A DNA stretch of 64,000 bases from BQJD01 sp964350265 (GCA_964350265.1 CAYGJZ010000001.1:62001-126000), one strand, 5' to 3'; numbered from the stretch's first letter, positions 1 to 8,744 are shown. Notes: generated from the letters alone by a model not told the origin. Translations and numbers: made by a program.

Positions 1-667
1 CAAGGTCGTGGGTGATCAGCAGCACGGCCATGCCCAGGTCGCGCTGCAGGTCGTCGAGCAGCTTCAGGATCTGCGCCTGGGTGGTCACGTCCAGCGCGGT
101 GGTGGGTTCGTCGGCGATCAAGAGGTCCGGGTCGTTGGCCAGCGCCATGGCCATCATCACCCGCTGGCGCTGACCGCCGGAAAGCTGGTGCGGGTAGCTG
201 TCCAGTCGTTGCCGCGGGTTGCGGATGCGCACCTTCTCGAGCAGTTCCAGGCAGCGGCCACGTGCCTCGTCGTCGGACAGGCCCTTGTGCAGCAGCAGGA
301 CTTCGCTGATCTGCTTGCGCACCGTGTGCAACGGGTTCAGCGAGGTCATCGGTTCCTGGAAGATCATGCCGACCTGGTCGCCGCGTACCCGCCGCAGGGT
401 GGCGGGCGAGGCATTCACCAGTTCCTCGCCGCGGAAGCGGATGCTGCCGGAGGGGTGGTGCGCCTTCGGATAGGGCAGCAACTGCATCACCGACAGCGCG
501 GTGACCGACTTGCCCGAGCCGCTTTCTCCGACCAGCGCCACGGTCTGTCCTCGCTCGACCACCAGGCTGGCATGGTCGACGGCGACGATGTCCGGCCCGC
601 TGGCACGGAAATGCACCGACAGGTCGTCGATGACCAGCAGCGGCGTGTTGTTGGCGTCGTCGTTCAC
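1..667 (-). CDS. yejF: Oligopeptide ABC transporter ATP-binding protein YejF (partial)
   Basis: ATPase of a Yej-type microcin C/oligopeptide importer; it powers uptake through YejB/YejE at the inner membrane. The reading frame on the minus strand shows Walker A (GESGSGKS), a Q-loop, the signature LSGGQRQR and Walker B (LLIADEPT) followed by an H-loop (ITHDL). Only the first ABC cassette is present because the window ends inside the gene; YejF proteins normally carry two cassettes. The GTG start overlaps the yejE stop as GTGA, with no ATG close by, so translational coupling is likely. Family assignment is firm from the motifs; the Yej subfamily rests on the neighbouring yejA, yejB and yejE. 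Confidence 0.9.
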   Translation of the reverse strand, partial: MNDDANNTPLLVIDDLSVHFRASGPDIVAVDHASLVVERGQTVALVGESGSGKSVTALSVMQLLPYPKAHHPSGSIRFRGEELVNASPATLRRVRGDQVGMIFQEPMTSLNPLHTVRKQISEVLLLHKGLSDDEARGRCLELLEKVRIRNPRQRLDSYPHQLSGGQRQRVMMAMALANDPDLLIADEPTTALDVTTQAQILKLLDDLQRDLGMAVLLITHDL

Positions 668-1722
668 AGCACGTTCTTGCGCGGATCGAAGGCGTCGCGC
701 ACCGCTTCACCGATGAAGATCAGCAGCGACAGCATGGCGCCGATGACGAAGAAGCCGGTCAGGCCCAGCCACGGAGCCTGCAGGTTGGCCTTGCCCTGGG
801 CCAGCAGTTCGCCGAGGGAGGCCGAGCCCGGTGGCAGGCCGATGCCGAGGAAGTCCAGCGAGGTCAGCACGGTGACCGAGCCGGCCAGGGTGAAGGGCAT
901 GAAGGTCAGCGTCGCGACCATGGCATTGGGCAGCACGTGCTTGAAGATGATGACCCGGTCGGACACGCCCAGCGCGCGGGCCGCGCGCACGTACTCGAAG
1001 TTGCGCGCGCGCAGGAACTCGGCGCGCACCACGCCGACGAATCCCATCCACGAGAACAGGAGCAGCACGCCGAGCAGCCACCAGAAGTTCGGCTCCACGA
1101 TGCTGGCGAGGATGATCAGGATGAACAGGATGGGCAGTCCCGACCAGACTTCGATGAAGCGCTGGAAGACGAGGTCCAGCCAGCCGCCGAAGTAGCCCTG
1201 CACGGCACCCGCGCTGACCCCGACGGCGGCGCTGATGATGGTCAGGGTGAAGCCGAACAGCACCGAGATGCGAAAGCCGTAGATCAGCCGTGCGGCGACG
1301 TCGCGGGCCTGGTCGTCGGTGCCCAGCCAGTGGGTCGCGTCCGGCGGCGATGGCGCCGGCTCGGGCAGGTCCCAGGCCACCGTCTGGTGGTCGAAGGGAA
1401 TCAGCGGCCACAGCATCCAGCCCTTGTCGTTGATCAGCGCGCTGACCACCGGGTCGCGGTAGTCGGCCTCGGTGGGAAACTCGCCGCCGAAGGTGGTCTC
1501 GGGATAGCTGGCGAAGATCGGCGAGTACAGGCCGCCGTCGTACCAGACCACGATGGGCTTGTCGTTGGCGACGAACTCGGCCAGGCCGGTGAACACGAAC
1601 AGGGCGGCGAAGATCCACAGCGACCACCAGCCGCGGCGGTTGGCGCGAAAGTTCTGCATGCGCCGTTGGGTCAGCGGCGACAGCGGCCGGCCGAGCAGGC
1701 GACGACGGCGCGGCGTGCTCAT
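664..1722 (-). CDS. yejE: Oligopeptide ABC transporter permease YejE
   Basis: Inner-membrane permease of the Yej peptide importer, about 352 residues. The N-terminus is basic (MSTPRRRRLLGRPL), followed by a first membrane segment near residue 40 and a long periplasmic stretch with the YejE-typical WYDGGLYSPIFASYPETTFG. The C-terminal half has the DppC-like permease fold with the EAA-type loop (RAARALGVSDRVIIFKHVLP). I placed the start at the ATG at 1722, which overlaps the yejB stop as ATGA; the open frame continues upstream but without coding character. It is co-transcribed with yejB and yejF. Confidence 0.93.
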   Translation of the reverse strand: MSTPRRRRLLGRPLSPLTQRRMQNFRANRRGWWSLWIFAALFVFTGLAEFVANDKPIVVWYDGGLYSPIFASYPETTFGGEFPTEADYRDPVVSALINDKGWMLWPLIPFDHQTVAWDLPEPAPSPPDATHWLGTDDQARDVAARLIYGFRISVLFGFTLTIISAAVGVSAGAVQGYFGGWLDLVFQRFIEVWSGLPILFILIILASIVEPNFWWLLGVLLLFSWMGFVGVVRAEFLRARNFEYVRAARALGVSDRVIIFKHVLPNAMVATLTFMPFTLAGSVTVLTSLDFLGIGLPPGSASLGELLAQGKANLQAPWLGLTGFFVIGAMLSLLIFIGEAVRDAFDPRKNVL

Positions 1723-2807
1723 GTGCGGCGTGCCTCGAAGTCGATGCGCGGGTCGATGACGGTGTACATGATGTCGCCCACCAGTGTCATCAAAAGGCCA
1801 AGCAGGGAGAAGAAGTACAGCGTGCCGAAGACCACCGGGTAGTCGCGCTGGAAGGCGGCCTCGAAGCCGAGCAGTCCGAGGCCGTCGAGGGAGAAGATGA
1901 TCTCGATCAGCACCGAGCCGGTGAACAGCATGCTGACGAAGGCCGCCGGGAAGCCGGCCACCACGATGAGCATGGCGTTGCGGAACACGTGGCCGTACAT
2001 CACGCGGCGCTCGGACAGTCCCTTGGCGCGGGCGGTGAGCACATACTGCTGGCCGACCTGGTCCATGAAGGAGTTCTTGGTCAGCATGGTCAAGGTGGCA
2101 AAGCCGCTGATGGTCATGGCCAGCACCGGCAGGGTGATGTGCCACAGGTAGTCGCGGATGCGGTCGAACCAGTTCATGGTGTCCCAGTCGTCGGAAACCA
2201 GGCCGCGCAGGGGGAACCAGTCGAGGTAGCTGCCGCCGGCGAACACCACCAGCAGGAAGACGGCGAACAGGAAGCTGGGAATGGCGGTGCCGATGACGAT
2301 GATCACCGACGACCACAGGTCGAAGCGGCTGCCGTCGCGCATGGCCTTGGCAATGCCCAGCGGAATGGAGATGAGGTAGACCAGCAGCGTGGTCCACACC
2401 CCCAGCGAGATCGACACCGGCATCTTGTCCAGCACCAGGTCGACCACCGCGCGGTCGCGGAAGAAGCTGTCGCCGAAGTCGAACACCAGGTAGTTGCCCA
2501 TCATCTCGAAGAAGCGCTCGGTGAGCGGCTTGTCGAAGCCGAAGCGCTGTTCCAGCTCGGCGATGAAGGCCGGGTCGAGTCCCTGGGCGCCGCGGTAGCC
2601 GCTGCCGTCGTCCTGCTGGCGCAGGTTCTCGCCGACGTCGGTGCGGGTGACCCGCCCGGTGATGTCGGCGGCGGTGCCGGTGAGCTCGGCGATGACCTGT
2701 TCCACCGGGCCACCGGGGGCGATGTGGATGATGGCGAAGTTGATCAGCATGATGGCGAACAACGTCGGGATCATCAGCGCCAGTCGGCGAATGATGTAGG
2801 CGCCCAT
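1719..2807 (-). CDS. yejB: Oligopeptide ABC transporter permease YejB
   Basis: First permease of the Yej importer, 362 residues. It begins with MGAYIIRRLALMIPTLF, the usual amphipathic start plus first membrane helix of DppB/YejB permeases, then a periplasmic insertion (about residues 45-110) typical of YejB. The remaining helices include the EAA loop (TARAKGLSERRVMYGHVFRN). It lies 15 bp downstream of yejA and overlaps yejE by four bases, so yejA-B-E-F form one transcription unit on the minus strand. The substrate is presumably short peptides or peptide-nucleotides; nothing in the sequence narrows this further. Confidence 0.93.
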   Translation of the reverse strand: MGAYIIRRLALMIPTLFAIMLINFAIIHIAPGGPVEQVIAELTGTAADITGRVTRTDVGENLRQQDDGSGYRGAQGLDPAFIAELEQRFGFDKPLTERFFEMMGNYLVFDFGDSFFRDRAVVDLVLDKMPVSISLGVWTTLLVYLISIPLGIAKAMRDGSRFDLWSSVIIVIGTAIPSFLFAVFLLVVFAGGSYLDWFPLRGLVSDDWDTMNWFDRIRDYLWHITLPVLAMTISGFATLTMLTKNSFMDQVGQQYVLTARAKGLSERRVMYGHVFRNAMLIVVAGFPAAFVSMLFTGSVLIEIIFSLDGLGLLGFEAAFQRDYPVVFGTLYFFSLLGLLMTLVGDIMYTVIDPRIDFEARRT

Positions 2808-2822
2808 GTGGCTACTCCGTGC

Positions 2823-4832
2823 TCACGACGGTGGCCCGCGGCGCAGCGCGCGTCGCGCCAGCCAGAAGCCGATGACGCCGAGCAGCGCGAGCAGGCCGAG
2901 GACACTGCTCCACGTCGGCGTGCGTTCGCCGCCGTCCTGCTCCCCGGATTCTTCCCCGGACTCCTCCACGATGTCCTGCATGACCCGCTCCAGCGCCTGC
3001 GCCTTGTCGGCATCGTACCACCACAGGCTGGTGTTCACGCCGGACTTCACCTTCGCCTGCGGGCGGTCGTACTTGTCCCAGTAGATGACGCGGTCGGCGC
3101 GCAGGTGCCAGTTGGGAATGACATGGAAGCCCCACAGCAGCACCCGGTCCAGGGCCCGGGTCCAGGCCACCAGTTCCTCCCGCGAGCAGGCCTCGATGAC
3201 GCCCTCGATCAACTTGTCCACCACCGGGTCGGCGATGCCGGCGAAGTTGCGGCTGTCCGGCTGTTCGGCGGCCTGGCTGCTCCAGAAGATGCGCTGCTCG
3301 TTGCCCGGGGAATCCGATTGTCCCCAGACGAAGACGAACATGTCGAAGTCGAAGGCGCGCAGCCGGTTGACGTACTGGCTGGAGTCCACCACCCGGGCAC
3401 TGGCGTCGATGCCGAGCCGCTTGAGGTTGCGGATGAAGGGCAGCACGATGCGCTCGAAGTCCGGGCTCACCAGCAGGAACTGGAAGCGGAACGGCCGTCC
3501 GGTCTCGCGGTGCACCAGCTGGTTGTCCACCACCTCCCAGCCGGCCTCGTCGAGCAGGGCGAAGGCGGTGCGCAGGTTGTCCCGTGGCCAGCCCGAGCCG
3601 TCGGTGGCCGGCGGCCGGTAGGGTTCGGTGAACAGGCGTGGCGGCAACTGCTCGCGGTAGGGCTCGAGGATCTGAAGTTCGCGGCCGTCGGGCAGGCCGC
3701 TCGAGGCCAGCTCGGAGTTGGAAAAGTAGCTGGTGGTGCGGCTGTACTGGCCGAAGAACAGGTTCTTGTTGGTCCAGTCGAAGTCGAAGGCATGGGCCAG
3801 CGCCTCGCGCACCTTCGGGTCGGAGAAGATCTCCCGCCGGGTGTTGTAGACGAAGGCCTGCATGCCGGTGGGCTGGCCATGGGGCACGGTTTCCATCTTC
3901 AGCCAGCCGCGCCGCGTGGCGGGCACGTCGTAGTCCAGCGCCCAGGCCTTGGCCTGGTTCTCCAGGCGCAGGTCCAGGTCGCCGGATTTGAGCGCCAGGC
4001 GGATGGCGGTGGCATCGCGGAAGTACTCGCTGCGGACGATGTCGAAATTGTTCTGGCCGCGATTGACCGGCAGGTCCTCGCCCCAGTAGTCGGCCACCCG
4101 CTCCAGCTCCACGTAGCGGCCGGCCTCGAAGCGCTTCACCCGGTAGGGCCCGCTGCCCAGCGGCGGTTCCAGGGTGGTGCGGGAAAACTCGCGGTCCTGC
4201 CAGTAGTGTTGGGGCAGGATCGGCATCTGCCCCATGATCAGCGGCATTTCCCGGTTGGTGGTGTCGGAGAAGGTGAACTTCACCCGCCTTTGGTCGAGCT
4301 TTTCCACCGACGACACGTTCTGGTACATGAAGCGGAACTGCGGCGAGCCCTCGGTGGTGAGGATGTTGAAGGAGAACACCACGTCGTCCGGGGTGATCGG
4401 CTCGCCGTCGTGCCAGCGGGCGATGTCGCGCAGGGTGAAGATCACCCAGGAGCGGTCGGCGGGCCATTCCACCGATTCGGCGATCAGCCCGTAGAGGGTG
4501 AACGGCTCGTCCTCGTTGCCGGTGAGCAGGGTCTCCACCGAGCCGGTGCTGGCGGCGGAACCCTTGGGCAGGAAGGGATTGAAGCTGTCGAAGGTGCCGA
4601 GGGCGCCCTGGCGCAGGGAGCCGCCCTTGGGCGCATCGGGATTGACGTAGTCGAAGTGGGAAAAGCCTTCCGGGTACTTCGGTTCGCCGTGCATGGCGAT
4701 GGCATGGCCCCGGTGCACGGTATCGCCGGTCTCGCCGCACTCGGCGGCCCGCACGGTGGTCATGCAAAGCGCGAGGGCGCCGGCAACGAGCAGCCGGGCG
4801 GCGGTCGGGATTCGGCCGGGAAAGATGCGCAT
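2823..4832 (-). CDS. yejA: Periplasmic oligopeptide-binding protein YejA with C-terminal membrane anchor
   Basis: Extracytoplasmic solute-binding protein (SBP family 5) for the Yej importer, 669 residues from the ATG at 4832. That start gives a clear signal peptide (MRIFPGRIPTAARLLVAGAL, cleavage near VRAAEC). Family hallmarks include HGEPKYPEGFSHFDYVNPDA near the mature N-terminus. It is longer than the usual roughly 600 residues: after an acidic linker rich in E, S and D the protein ends in a hydrophobic helix (LGLLALLGVIGFWLARRALRR) that looks like a C-terminal membrane anchor, unusual for a periplasmic binding protein. The downstream genes yejB-E-F follow directly. Confidence 0.92.
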   Translation of the reverse strand: MRIFPGRIPTAARLLVAGALALCMTTVRAAECGETGDTVHRGHAIAMHGEPKYPEGFSHFDYVNPDAPKGGSLRQGALGTFDSFNPFLPKGSAASTGSVETLLTGNEDEPFTLYGLIAESVEWPADRSWVIFTLRDIARWHDGEPITPDDVVFSFNILTTEGSPQFRFMYQNVSSVEKLDQRRVKFTFSDTTNREMPLIMGQMPILPQHYWQDREFSRTTLEPPLGSGPYRVKRFEAGRYVELERVADYWGEDLPVNRGQNNFDIVRSEYFRDATAIRLALKSGDLDLRLENQAKAWALDYDVPATRRGWLKMETVPHGQPTGMQAFVYNTRREIFSDPKVREALAHAFDFDWTNKNLFFGQYSRTTSYFSNSELASSGLPDGRELQILEPYREQLPPRLFTEPYRPPATDGSGWPRDNLRTAFALLDEAGWEVVDNQLVHRETGRPFRFQFLLVSPDFERIVLPFIRNLKRLGIDASARVVDSSQYVNRLRAFDFDMFVFVWGQSDSPGNEQRIFWSSQAAEQPDSRNFAGIADPVVDKLIEGVIEACSREELVAWTRALDRVLLWGFHVIPNWHLRADRVIYWDKYDRPQAKVKSGVNTSLWWYDADKAQALERVMQDIVEESGEESGEQDGGERTPTWSSVLGLLALLGVIGFWLARRALRRGPPS

Positions 4833-4986
4833 CGGCCGGATTATACGCACCGGTCCGCCCCTGCATAGATGGAATTTACTCAAGATATCAAGTACAAGGC
4901 GGTATCGGGGCGCGGTCGGAATCCCCCCCTGCCACTGCCGCTTCGAGGCCGCGGGGCGGGTCCTGGTGGCGCCGGCGATCACGACT

Positions 4987-5073
4987 GGCTATCGAATTGC
5001 CGTGAACTTAGCCACGGGCTATCGTCCGATAAGACAGATCACTTTGACAGTGTTCTTTCACTCTCTCTACTCT
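4987..5073 (+). promoter_or_regulatory. msmA promoter with shared regulon box
   Basis: The 364-bp gap between divergent yejA and msmA holds a strong promoter: TTGACA (5044-5049), an 18-bp spacer and TACTCT (5068-5073). Overlapping the -35 is a box that recurs upstream of the sulfite dehydrogenase and the panB-like gene: CTATC (5019-5023), N4, GATAAG (5028-5033), two variable bases, then AGATCACTTTG (5036-5046). GGCTATCG occurs twice, 30 bp apart (4987 and 5017). The placement over the -35 suits an activator. The LysR protein encoded at 20570-21562 is the obvious candidate, but that link is inference. Confidence 0.75.
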
Positions 5074-5196
5074 TGCCGGACGTAATACCCGCGGCCCGAT
5101 TCCGGAAATTCCGGCGTTGCCGCCGTGAATCCAGGCGGGACACCCAGCCGTCGAGCGACCAGCGGTCGCCGACCATCACAGCGAGGAGCCAATACC

Positions 5197-6483
5197 ATGC
5201 CAACCAGAAATGCAGAAACCTGGAAGCAGGCGCCGAAGGGCCTGCGTCAGGGCGAATGGATCGATTCGCGCATCTACTCCGACCGGGAGATCTTCGAAGA
5301 AGAGCTGAACAAGGTCTGGAAGAAGTGCTGGATCGCGGTCTGCCACGAATCCGAGCTGTCCGAGCCCTACGATTTCCGCACCATGACCATCGCTCGCGAG
5401 CCGATCATCGTGGTGCGTGGCCCGGACAACAAGATCCGCGCCTTCCTCAACGTCTGTCCGCACCGCGGCAACATGATCGAGATGCGTCCTTCCGGCAACT
5501 TCAAGGAAGGCACCCCGTCGGGCAACCCCAAGCACATGACCTGCATGTTCCACGCCTGGCAGTTCGACATGAAGGGCAACTGTTCCTACATCTCGCGCGA
5601 GAAGGAAGGTTACCAGGAGCGCCTGACCCGCAAGGACGTCGGCCTGCGCAAGCTGAAGAGCGAAGTGTACTTCGGCGGTTTCGTCTGGGTCTGCCTGGAC
5701 GACGAGATGGACCAGACCGTGGCCGAGTGGGGCGGCGGTGCCTTCGATTGCCTGCAAAAGGCGGTGGACGAAGAGCCGTTGGAGGTCTTCCACTACCACA
5801 AGGCCATCATTCCGTGCAATTACAAGCTGTGGCATGACACCAACTCGGAGTTCTACCACGACTACCTGCACTACCATAACCGCATCACCGGCTTCAACGA
5901 CGAGTACTTCGCGCGCAAGAACTCCGCCTACGACAACGGTCACGTGGTAGTCGGCTCGTTCAAGGTGCGCTACGACCAGTACGAGGGCTTCCATTCCCGT
6001 GCCGATGCCTCCTTCCCGCACATGGAGGAGAATGCCTGGTACATGATCGACATGTTCCCGGGCATCAACTTCAACCTGCGCGGTTCGGCGCTGCGTTGCG
6101 ACCTGATGACGCCGCTGTCGCCCAACGAGGTGATGATCGAGTTCCGCGGTCTCGGCCTGAAGAGCGACACCCCGGAGCTGCGCAAGGCACGCATCGAGCA
6201 CCACAACTCGATCTGGGGTCCGTTCGGGCGCAACCTGCACGAGGACCTGATCGCGGTCAGCGGCCAGGGCGGCACCATGGCGGAGAACGCCGAGCCGCGC
6301 CGCATCCTGCACGGCCGCCACGAGAACCACACCATCCACGACGAAGTCGGCATGCGTCACTTCTACGACGTCTGGGGCCAGATGATGGATCGCCTGCCGA
6401 GCGACCCGACCCAGCCCTACGCGCCGCCCCCCGCGGACCTCGAGCTCGAGGAGCCTGCGAAACAGGCTGCCAGCGCAGGCTGA
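5197..6483 (+). CDS. msmA: Methanesulfonate monooxygenase, hydroxylase alpha subunit MsmA
   Basis: Catalytic subunit of a Rieske non-haem iron oxygenase that hydroxylates methanesulfonate, giving formaldehyde and sulfite. It has 428 residues. The Rieske ligands are C87-P-H89 and C116-M-F-H119, separated by 26 residues instead of the usual 15-17; this long spacer is a published hallmark of MsmA and is the main reason for the specific call. The mononuclear iron site lies in the region around residue 214 (DTNSEFYHDYLHYH). The ATG at 5197 has GAGGAG eight bases upstream; an open frame from 5125 lacks coding character. Genes for the small subunit, ferredoxin and reductase follow in order, as in known msmABCD operons. 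Confidence 0.92.
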   Translation: MPTRNAETWKQAPKGLRQGEWIDSRIYSDREIFEEELNKVWKKCWIAVCHESELSEPYDFRTMTIAREPIIVVRGPDNKIRAFLNVCPHRGNMIEMRPSGNFKEGTPSGNPKHMTCMFHAWQFDMKGNCSYISREKEGYQERLTRKDVGLRKLKSEVYFGGFVWVCLDDEMDQTVAEWGGGAFDCLQKAVDEEPLEVFHYHKAIIPCNYKLWHDTNSEFYHDYLHYHNRITGFNDEYFARKNSAYDNGHVVVGSFKVRYDQYEGFHSRADASFPHMEENAWYMIDMFPGINFNLRGSALRCDLMTPLSPNEVMIEFRGLGLKSDTPELRKARIEHHNSIWGPFGRNLHEDLIAVSGQGGTMAENAEPRRILHGRHENHTIHDEVGMRHFYDVWGQMMDRLPSDPTQPYAPPPADLELEEPAKQAASAG

Positions 6484-6495
6484 GTGGCCCTTCCC

Positions 6496-6520
6496 GGCGG
6501 CGACCCGAGCGGTCGCCGCC
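6496..6520 (+). other. Intergenic hairpin between msmA and msmB
   Basis: A perfect 10-bp inverted repeat, GGCGGCGACC (6496-6505) and GGTCGCCGCC (6511-6520), with a 5-base loop. No T-run follows, so it is not a standard terminator. It probably stabilises the upstream msmA mRNA end or adjusts msmA:msmB stoichiometry. A smaller similar stem (GCGGGGC/GCCCCGC, 7072-7090) sits between msmB and msmC. Confidence 0.5.
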
Positions 6521-6563
6521 GACCGATGCTGTTGATCGAAAACCTGTCGAGTTCAAGAACACC

Positions 6564-7064
6564 ATGAGTAACGAAAAACGCACGGCCGCCGTGGAGGCCG
6601 TCAAGGACACCATCTACCGCGCCTGCCTGCACCTGGACGACGAAAAGTGGAGCGACTGGCTGGACCAGTGTGACCAGGACTTCACCTATGCCATCTGCGC
6701 CTACAGCCCGGAAATCCGCACCGACATGACCTACCTGTCCGGCGACCGCGAGGAAATGGTGTCGTTGACGGAGATGCTGCCCAAGCACAACACCGACCAG
6801 TCGCCGCTGAGCCGTCATGCCACCGTCTACGCGGTGGACGTCAGCGAGGACGGCACCGAGGCCAGCGCGGTGACCACCGTGGCCATCTACCAGACCCGTC
6901 TGAACGGCAACAGCTCCCACGTCGATGCCGGTTCCACCCACCTGTTCGTCAGTGCCAAGTACTACGACAAGTTGCGACTGGTGGACGGCAAGGCCAAGTT
7001 CGTCGAGCGGGTGACGCGGCTGGACACCCGCCGCCTCGACCGCGGCTCGCACTGGCCCTTGTAA
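6564..7064 (+). CDS. msmB: Methanesulfonate monooxygenase, hydroxylase beta subunit MsmB
   Basis: Small structural subunit of the MSA hydroxylase, 166 residues, of the NTF2-like ring-hydroxylating dioxygenase beta family. The start is the ATG at 6564 (MSNEKRTAAVEAVKDTIYRA). The C-terminus carries the family-typical strand pattern ending in VERVTRLDTRRLDRGSHWPL. It has no catalytic metal ligands; the family role is assembly and stability of the alpha3beta3 hexamer. It lies 80 bp after msmA across a stable hairpin. The sequence alone would only say Rieske oxygenase beta subunit; the Msm identity comes from MsmA and gene order. Confidence 0.88.
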   Translation: MSNEKRTAAVEAVKDTIYRACLHLDDEKWSDWLDQCDQDFTYAICAYSPEIRTDMTYLSGDREEMVSLTEMLPKHNTDQSPLSRHATVYAVDVSEDGTEASAVTTVAIYQTRLNGNSSHVDAGSTHLFVSAKYYDKLRLVDGKAKFVERVTRLDTRRLDRGSHWPL

Positions 7065-7178
7065 CGACGACGCGGGGCCAAGCGCCCCGCCACGCCGTCG
7101 GGCGTCCGAGGAGGAGGCGCGTACCGGCCAACCGGGTCGGTGGCGCGCAGGAAAAAACGATAAGCGAGCCTACCCTAC

Positions 7179-7538
7179 ATGAGCTGGAAAAACGTCTGTA
7201 GCCTGAACGACCTGGAATCCAACAGCCTGCGCGAATTTGATGTCGACGGCATCAGCATCGTGCTGGCGCGCGTGGACGACCAGGTCCGTGCCATTCCCCC
7301 CGCCTGCCCGCACATGGAGGAGCCGCTGGCGCGCTCCGGCCTGTGTTCCGGCGGCATGCTCACCTGCACCAAGCACCTGTGGCAGTGGGACATCCTCACG
7401 GGCGAGGAGCGCGGCGACGCCGAGAAGCCGCTGTTGATGTACGAGACCAAGGTCGAGGACGACAACGTGCTGGTCTTCGTCGACGGCGAACTCGAGTACG
7501 AGTACGACGACGAGGATGACGAGGACGACGATGACTAG
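7179..7538 (+). CDS. msmC: Rieske-type ferredoxin MsmC
   Basis: Electron carrier between the reductase MsmD and the hydroxylase, 119 residues. It has a conventional Rieske motif, CPH near residue 44 and CTKH after a 17-residue spacer (total pattern C-x-H-x17-C-x2-H), which contrasts with the 26-residue spacer in MsmA. The C-terminus is an extremely acidic tail (ELEYEYDDEDDEDDDD), about 16 residues, possibly a docking surface for its basic partners. The gap to msmB holds a small stem-loop. The ribosome-binding site is weak (GCGAG), but MSWKNVCSLNDLE is the natural start. Confidence 0.9.
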   Translation: MSWKNVCSLNDLESNSLREFDVDGISIVLARVDDQVRAIPPACPHMEEPLARSGLCSGGMLTCTKHLWQWDILTGEERGDAEKPLLMYETKVEDDNVLVFVDGELEYEYDDEDDEDDDD

Positions 7539-7589
7539 CGTCCATCCCGGCGTCGGCGTTGGCCGTTGCCCGCGCGGAAGCGTGCGCGG

Positions 7590-8642
7590 ATGAGGATCGA
7601 CGTCAAGGCCAAGAACGGCGAGTTTCACTTCGACTGCGAAGAAGGCGAACAGGTTCTCTATGCCGGCCTGCGCCAGGGCATCGAGCTGCCCTACGAGTGC
7701 GCCACCGGCACCTGCGGCACCTGCAAGGCCCGCGTCGGCGAAGACCAGGGCGAACCCATCGTCAACGGCTGGGAGGAAGCCCCCGGTCGCGCCTACCTGA
7801 AGCCGAAGCGCGGCGAGTTCCTGATGTGCCAGGCCTCGGCGCGTGGCAGCTGCCGCATCGTCGTGCCGAGCAAGCTCAACGGCGCCGACGACCATGGTCG
7901 GCCCGGCTACCGCAACGGCGTCATCGGCGACCTGCGCACGCTCAACCCGGACGTGGTCGACTTCCGCGTGCGGCTCGATGCGCCGATGAGTTTCCGCGCC
8001 GGCCAGTTCGCCTGCCTGGAAACCCCGGGAGTGGAAGGCTTCCGCGCCTACTCGATGGTCAACTACGACACCAACGAGACCGACGAGCTGCACTTCGTGG
8101 TCAAGCGCAAGCCCGACGGCGCCTTCTCCAAGGCCCTGTTCGACGGTCGCATCGACGGCGCTGCCACCCGGGTCTTCGGGCCCCTTGGCAAGGCGGTGTT
8201 CGACCCGGCGGAGAACCGCAACGTGCTGTGCATGGCCGGTGGTTCGGGCATCGCGGGGATGATGTCCATCGCCCGCCACGTCGACCACATCGACTACTGT
8301 GCCGATCACCACATGCGCATGTTCTTCGGCGTGCGCAGCGAGCGCGACACCTTCTACCTCGACGAGCTGGCGGAACTCGCCGAACGGCACGTCGACCGCA
8401 TGTCGGTGTGGATCGTGCTTTCCGAAGAGGATCCGGGCGAGGCGCTGCGCGCCGCCTACCCGTCGCTGGGCTTCGACACCGGCTTCGTCCACGAGGTCAT
8501 GGGTCGACGCATGCAGGGCCTGTACCAGGACTCGGTGGCCTTCGTGGCCGGGCCGCCGCCGATGGTCGACGGCGTGCTGCGGCTGCTGATCATCGACGGC
8601 CGCCTGCCGGCCTCGGACATTCGCTATGACAAGTTCTCGTAA
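7590..8642 (+). CDS. msmD: Methanesulfonate monooxygenase NADH reductase MsmD
   Basis: Flavin reductase that passes electrons from NADH to MsmC, 350 residues. The N-terminus is a plant-type [2Fe-2S] ferredoxin domain with Cys ligands in ECATGTCGTCKARV and a fourth Cys in GEFLMCQA. A FAD-binding domain (FRAYSMVNY, equivalent to the RxYS motif) and an NAD-binding domain (CMAGGSGIAGMMS, then FVAGPPPMV) follow. I chose the ATG at 7590 (MRIDVKAKNGEF), with GGAAG nine bases upstream, over an earlier TTG at 7566. It closes the msmABCD set, and a regulatory-looking gene follows 103 bp later. Confidence 0.9.
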   Translation: MRIDVKAKNGEFHFDCEEGEQVLYAGLRQGIELPYECATGTCGTCKARVGEDQGEPIVNGWEEAPGRAYLKPKRGEFLMCQASARGSCRIVVPSKLNGADDHGRPGYRNGVIGDLRTLNPDVVDFRVRLDAPMSFRAGQFACLETPGVEGFRAYSMVNYDTNETDELHFVVKRKPDGAFSKALFDGRIDGAATRVFGPLGKAVFDPAENRNVLCMAGGSGIAGMMSIARHVDHIDYCADHHMRMFFGVRSERDTFYLDELAELAERHVDRMSVWIVLSEEDPGEALRAAYPSLGFDTGFVHEVMGRRMQGLYQDSVAFVAGPPPMVDGVLRLLIIDGRLPASDIRYDKFS

Positions 8643-8744
8643 CGCGATGGCGGCGGCTTGCACAATGAAGCAGCCTGCCGGAACATCGAACCACAACCGA
8701 CGACATGACACCGGCGCTCGCGCGAAGGTATTGGAGGAACGCCG

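Noticed and set aside
1989..4868. 959-codon open frame on the plus strand opposite yejB/yejA
   Set aside because: It is the antisense shadow of high-GC genes: composition is His/Val/Gly/Gln-rich, no domain is recognisable, and yejA/yejB on the other strand have clear family motifs.
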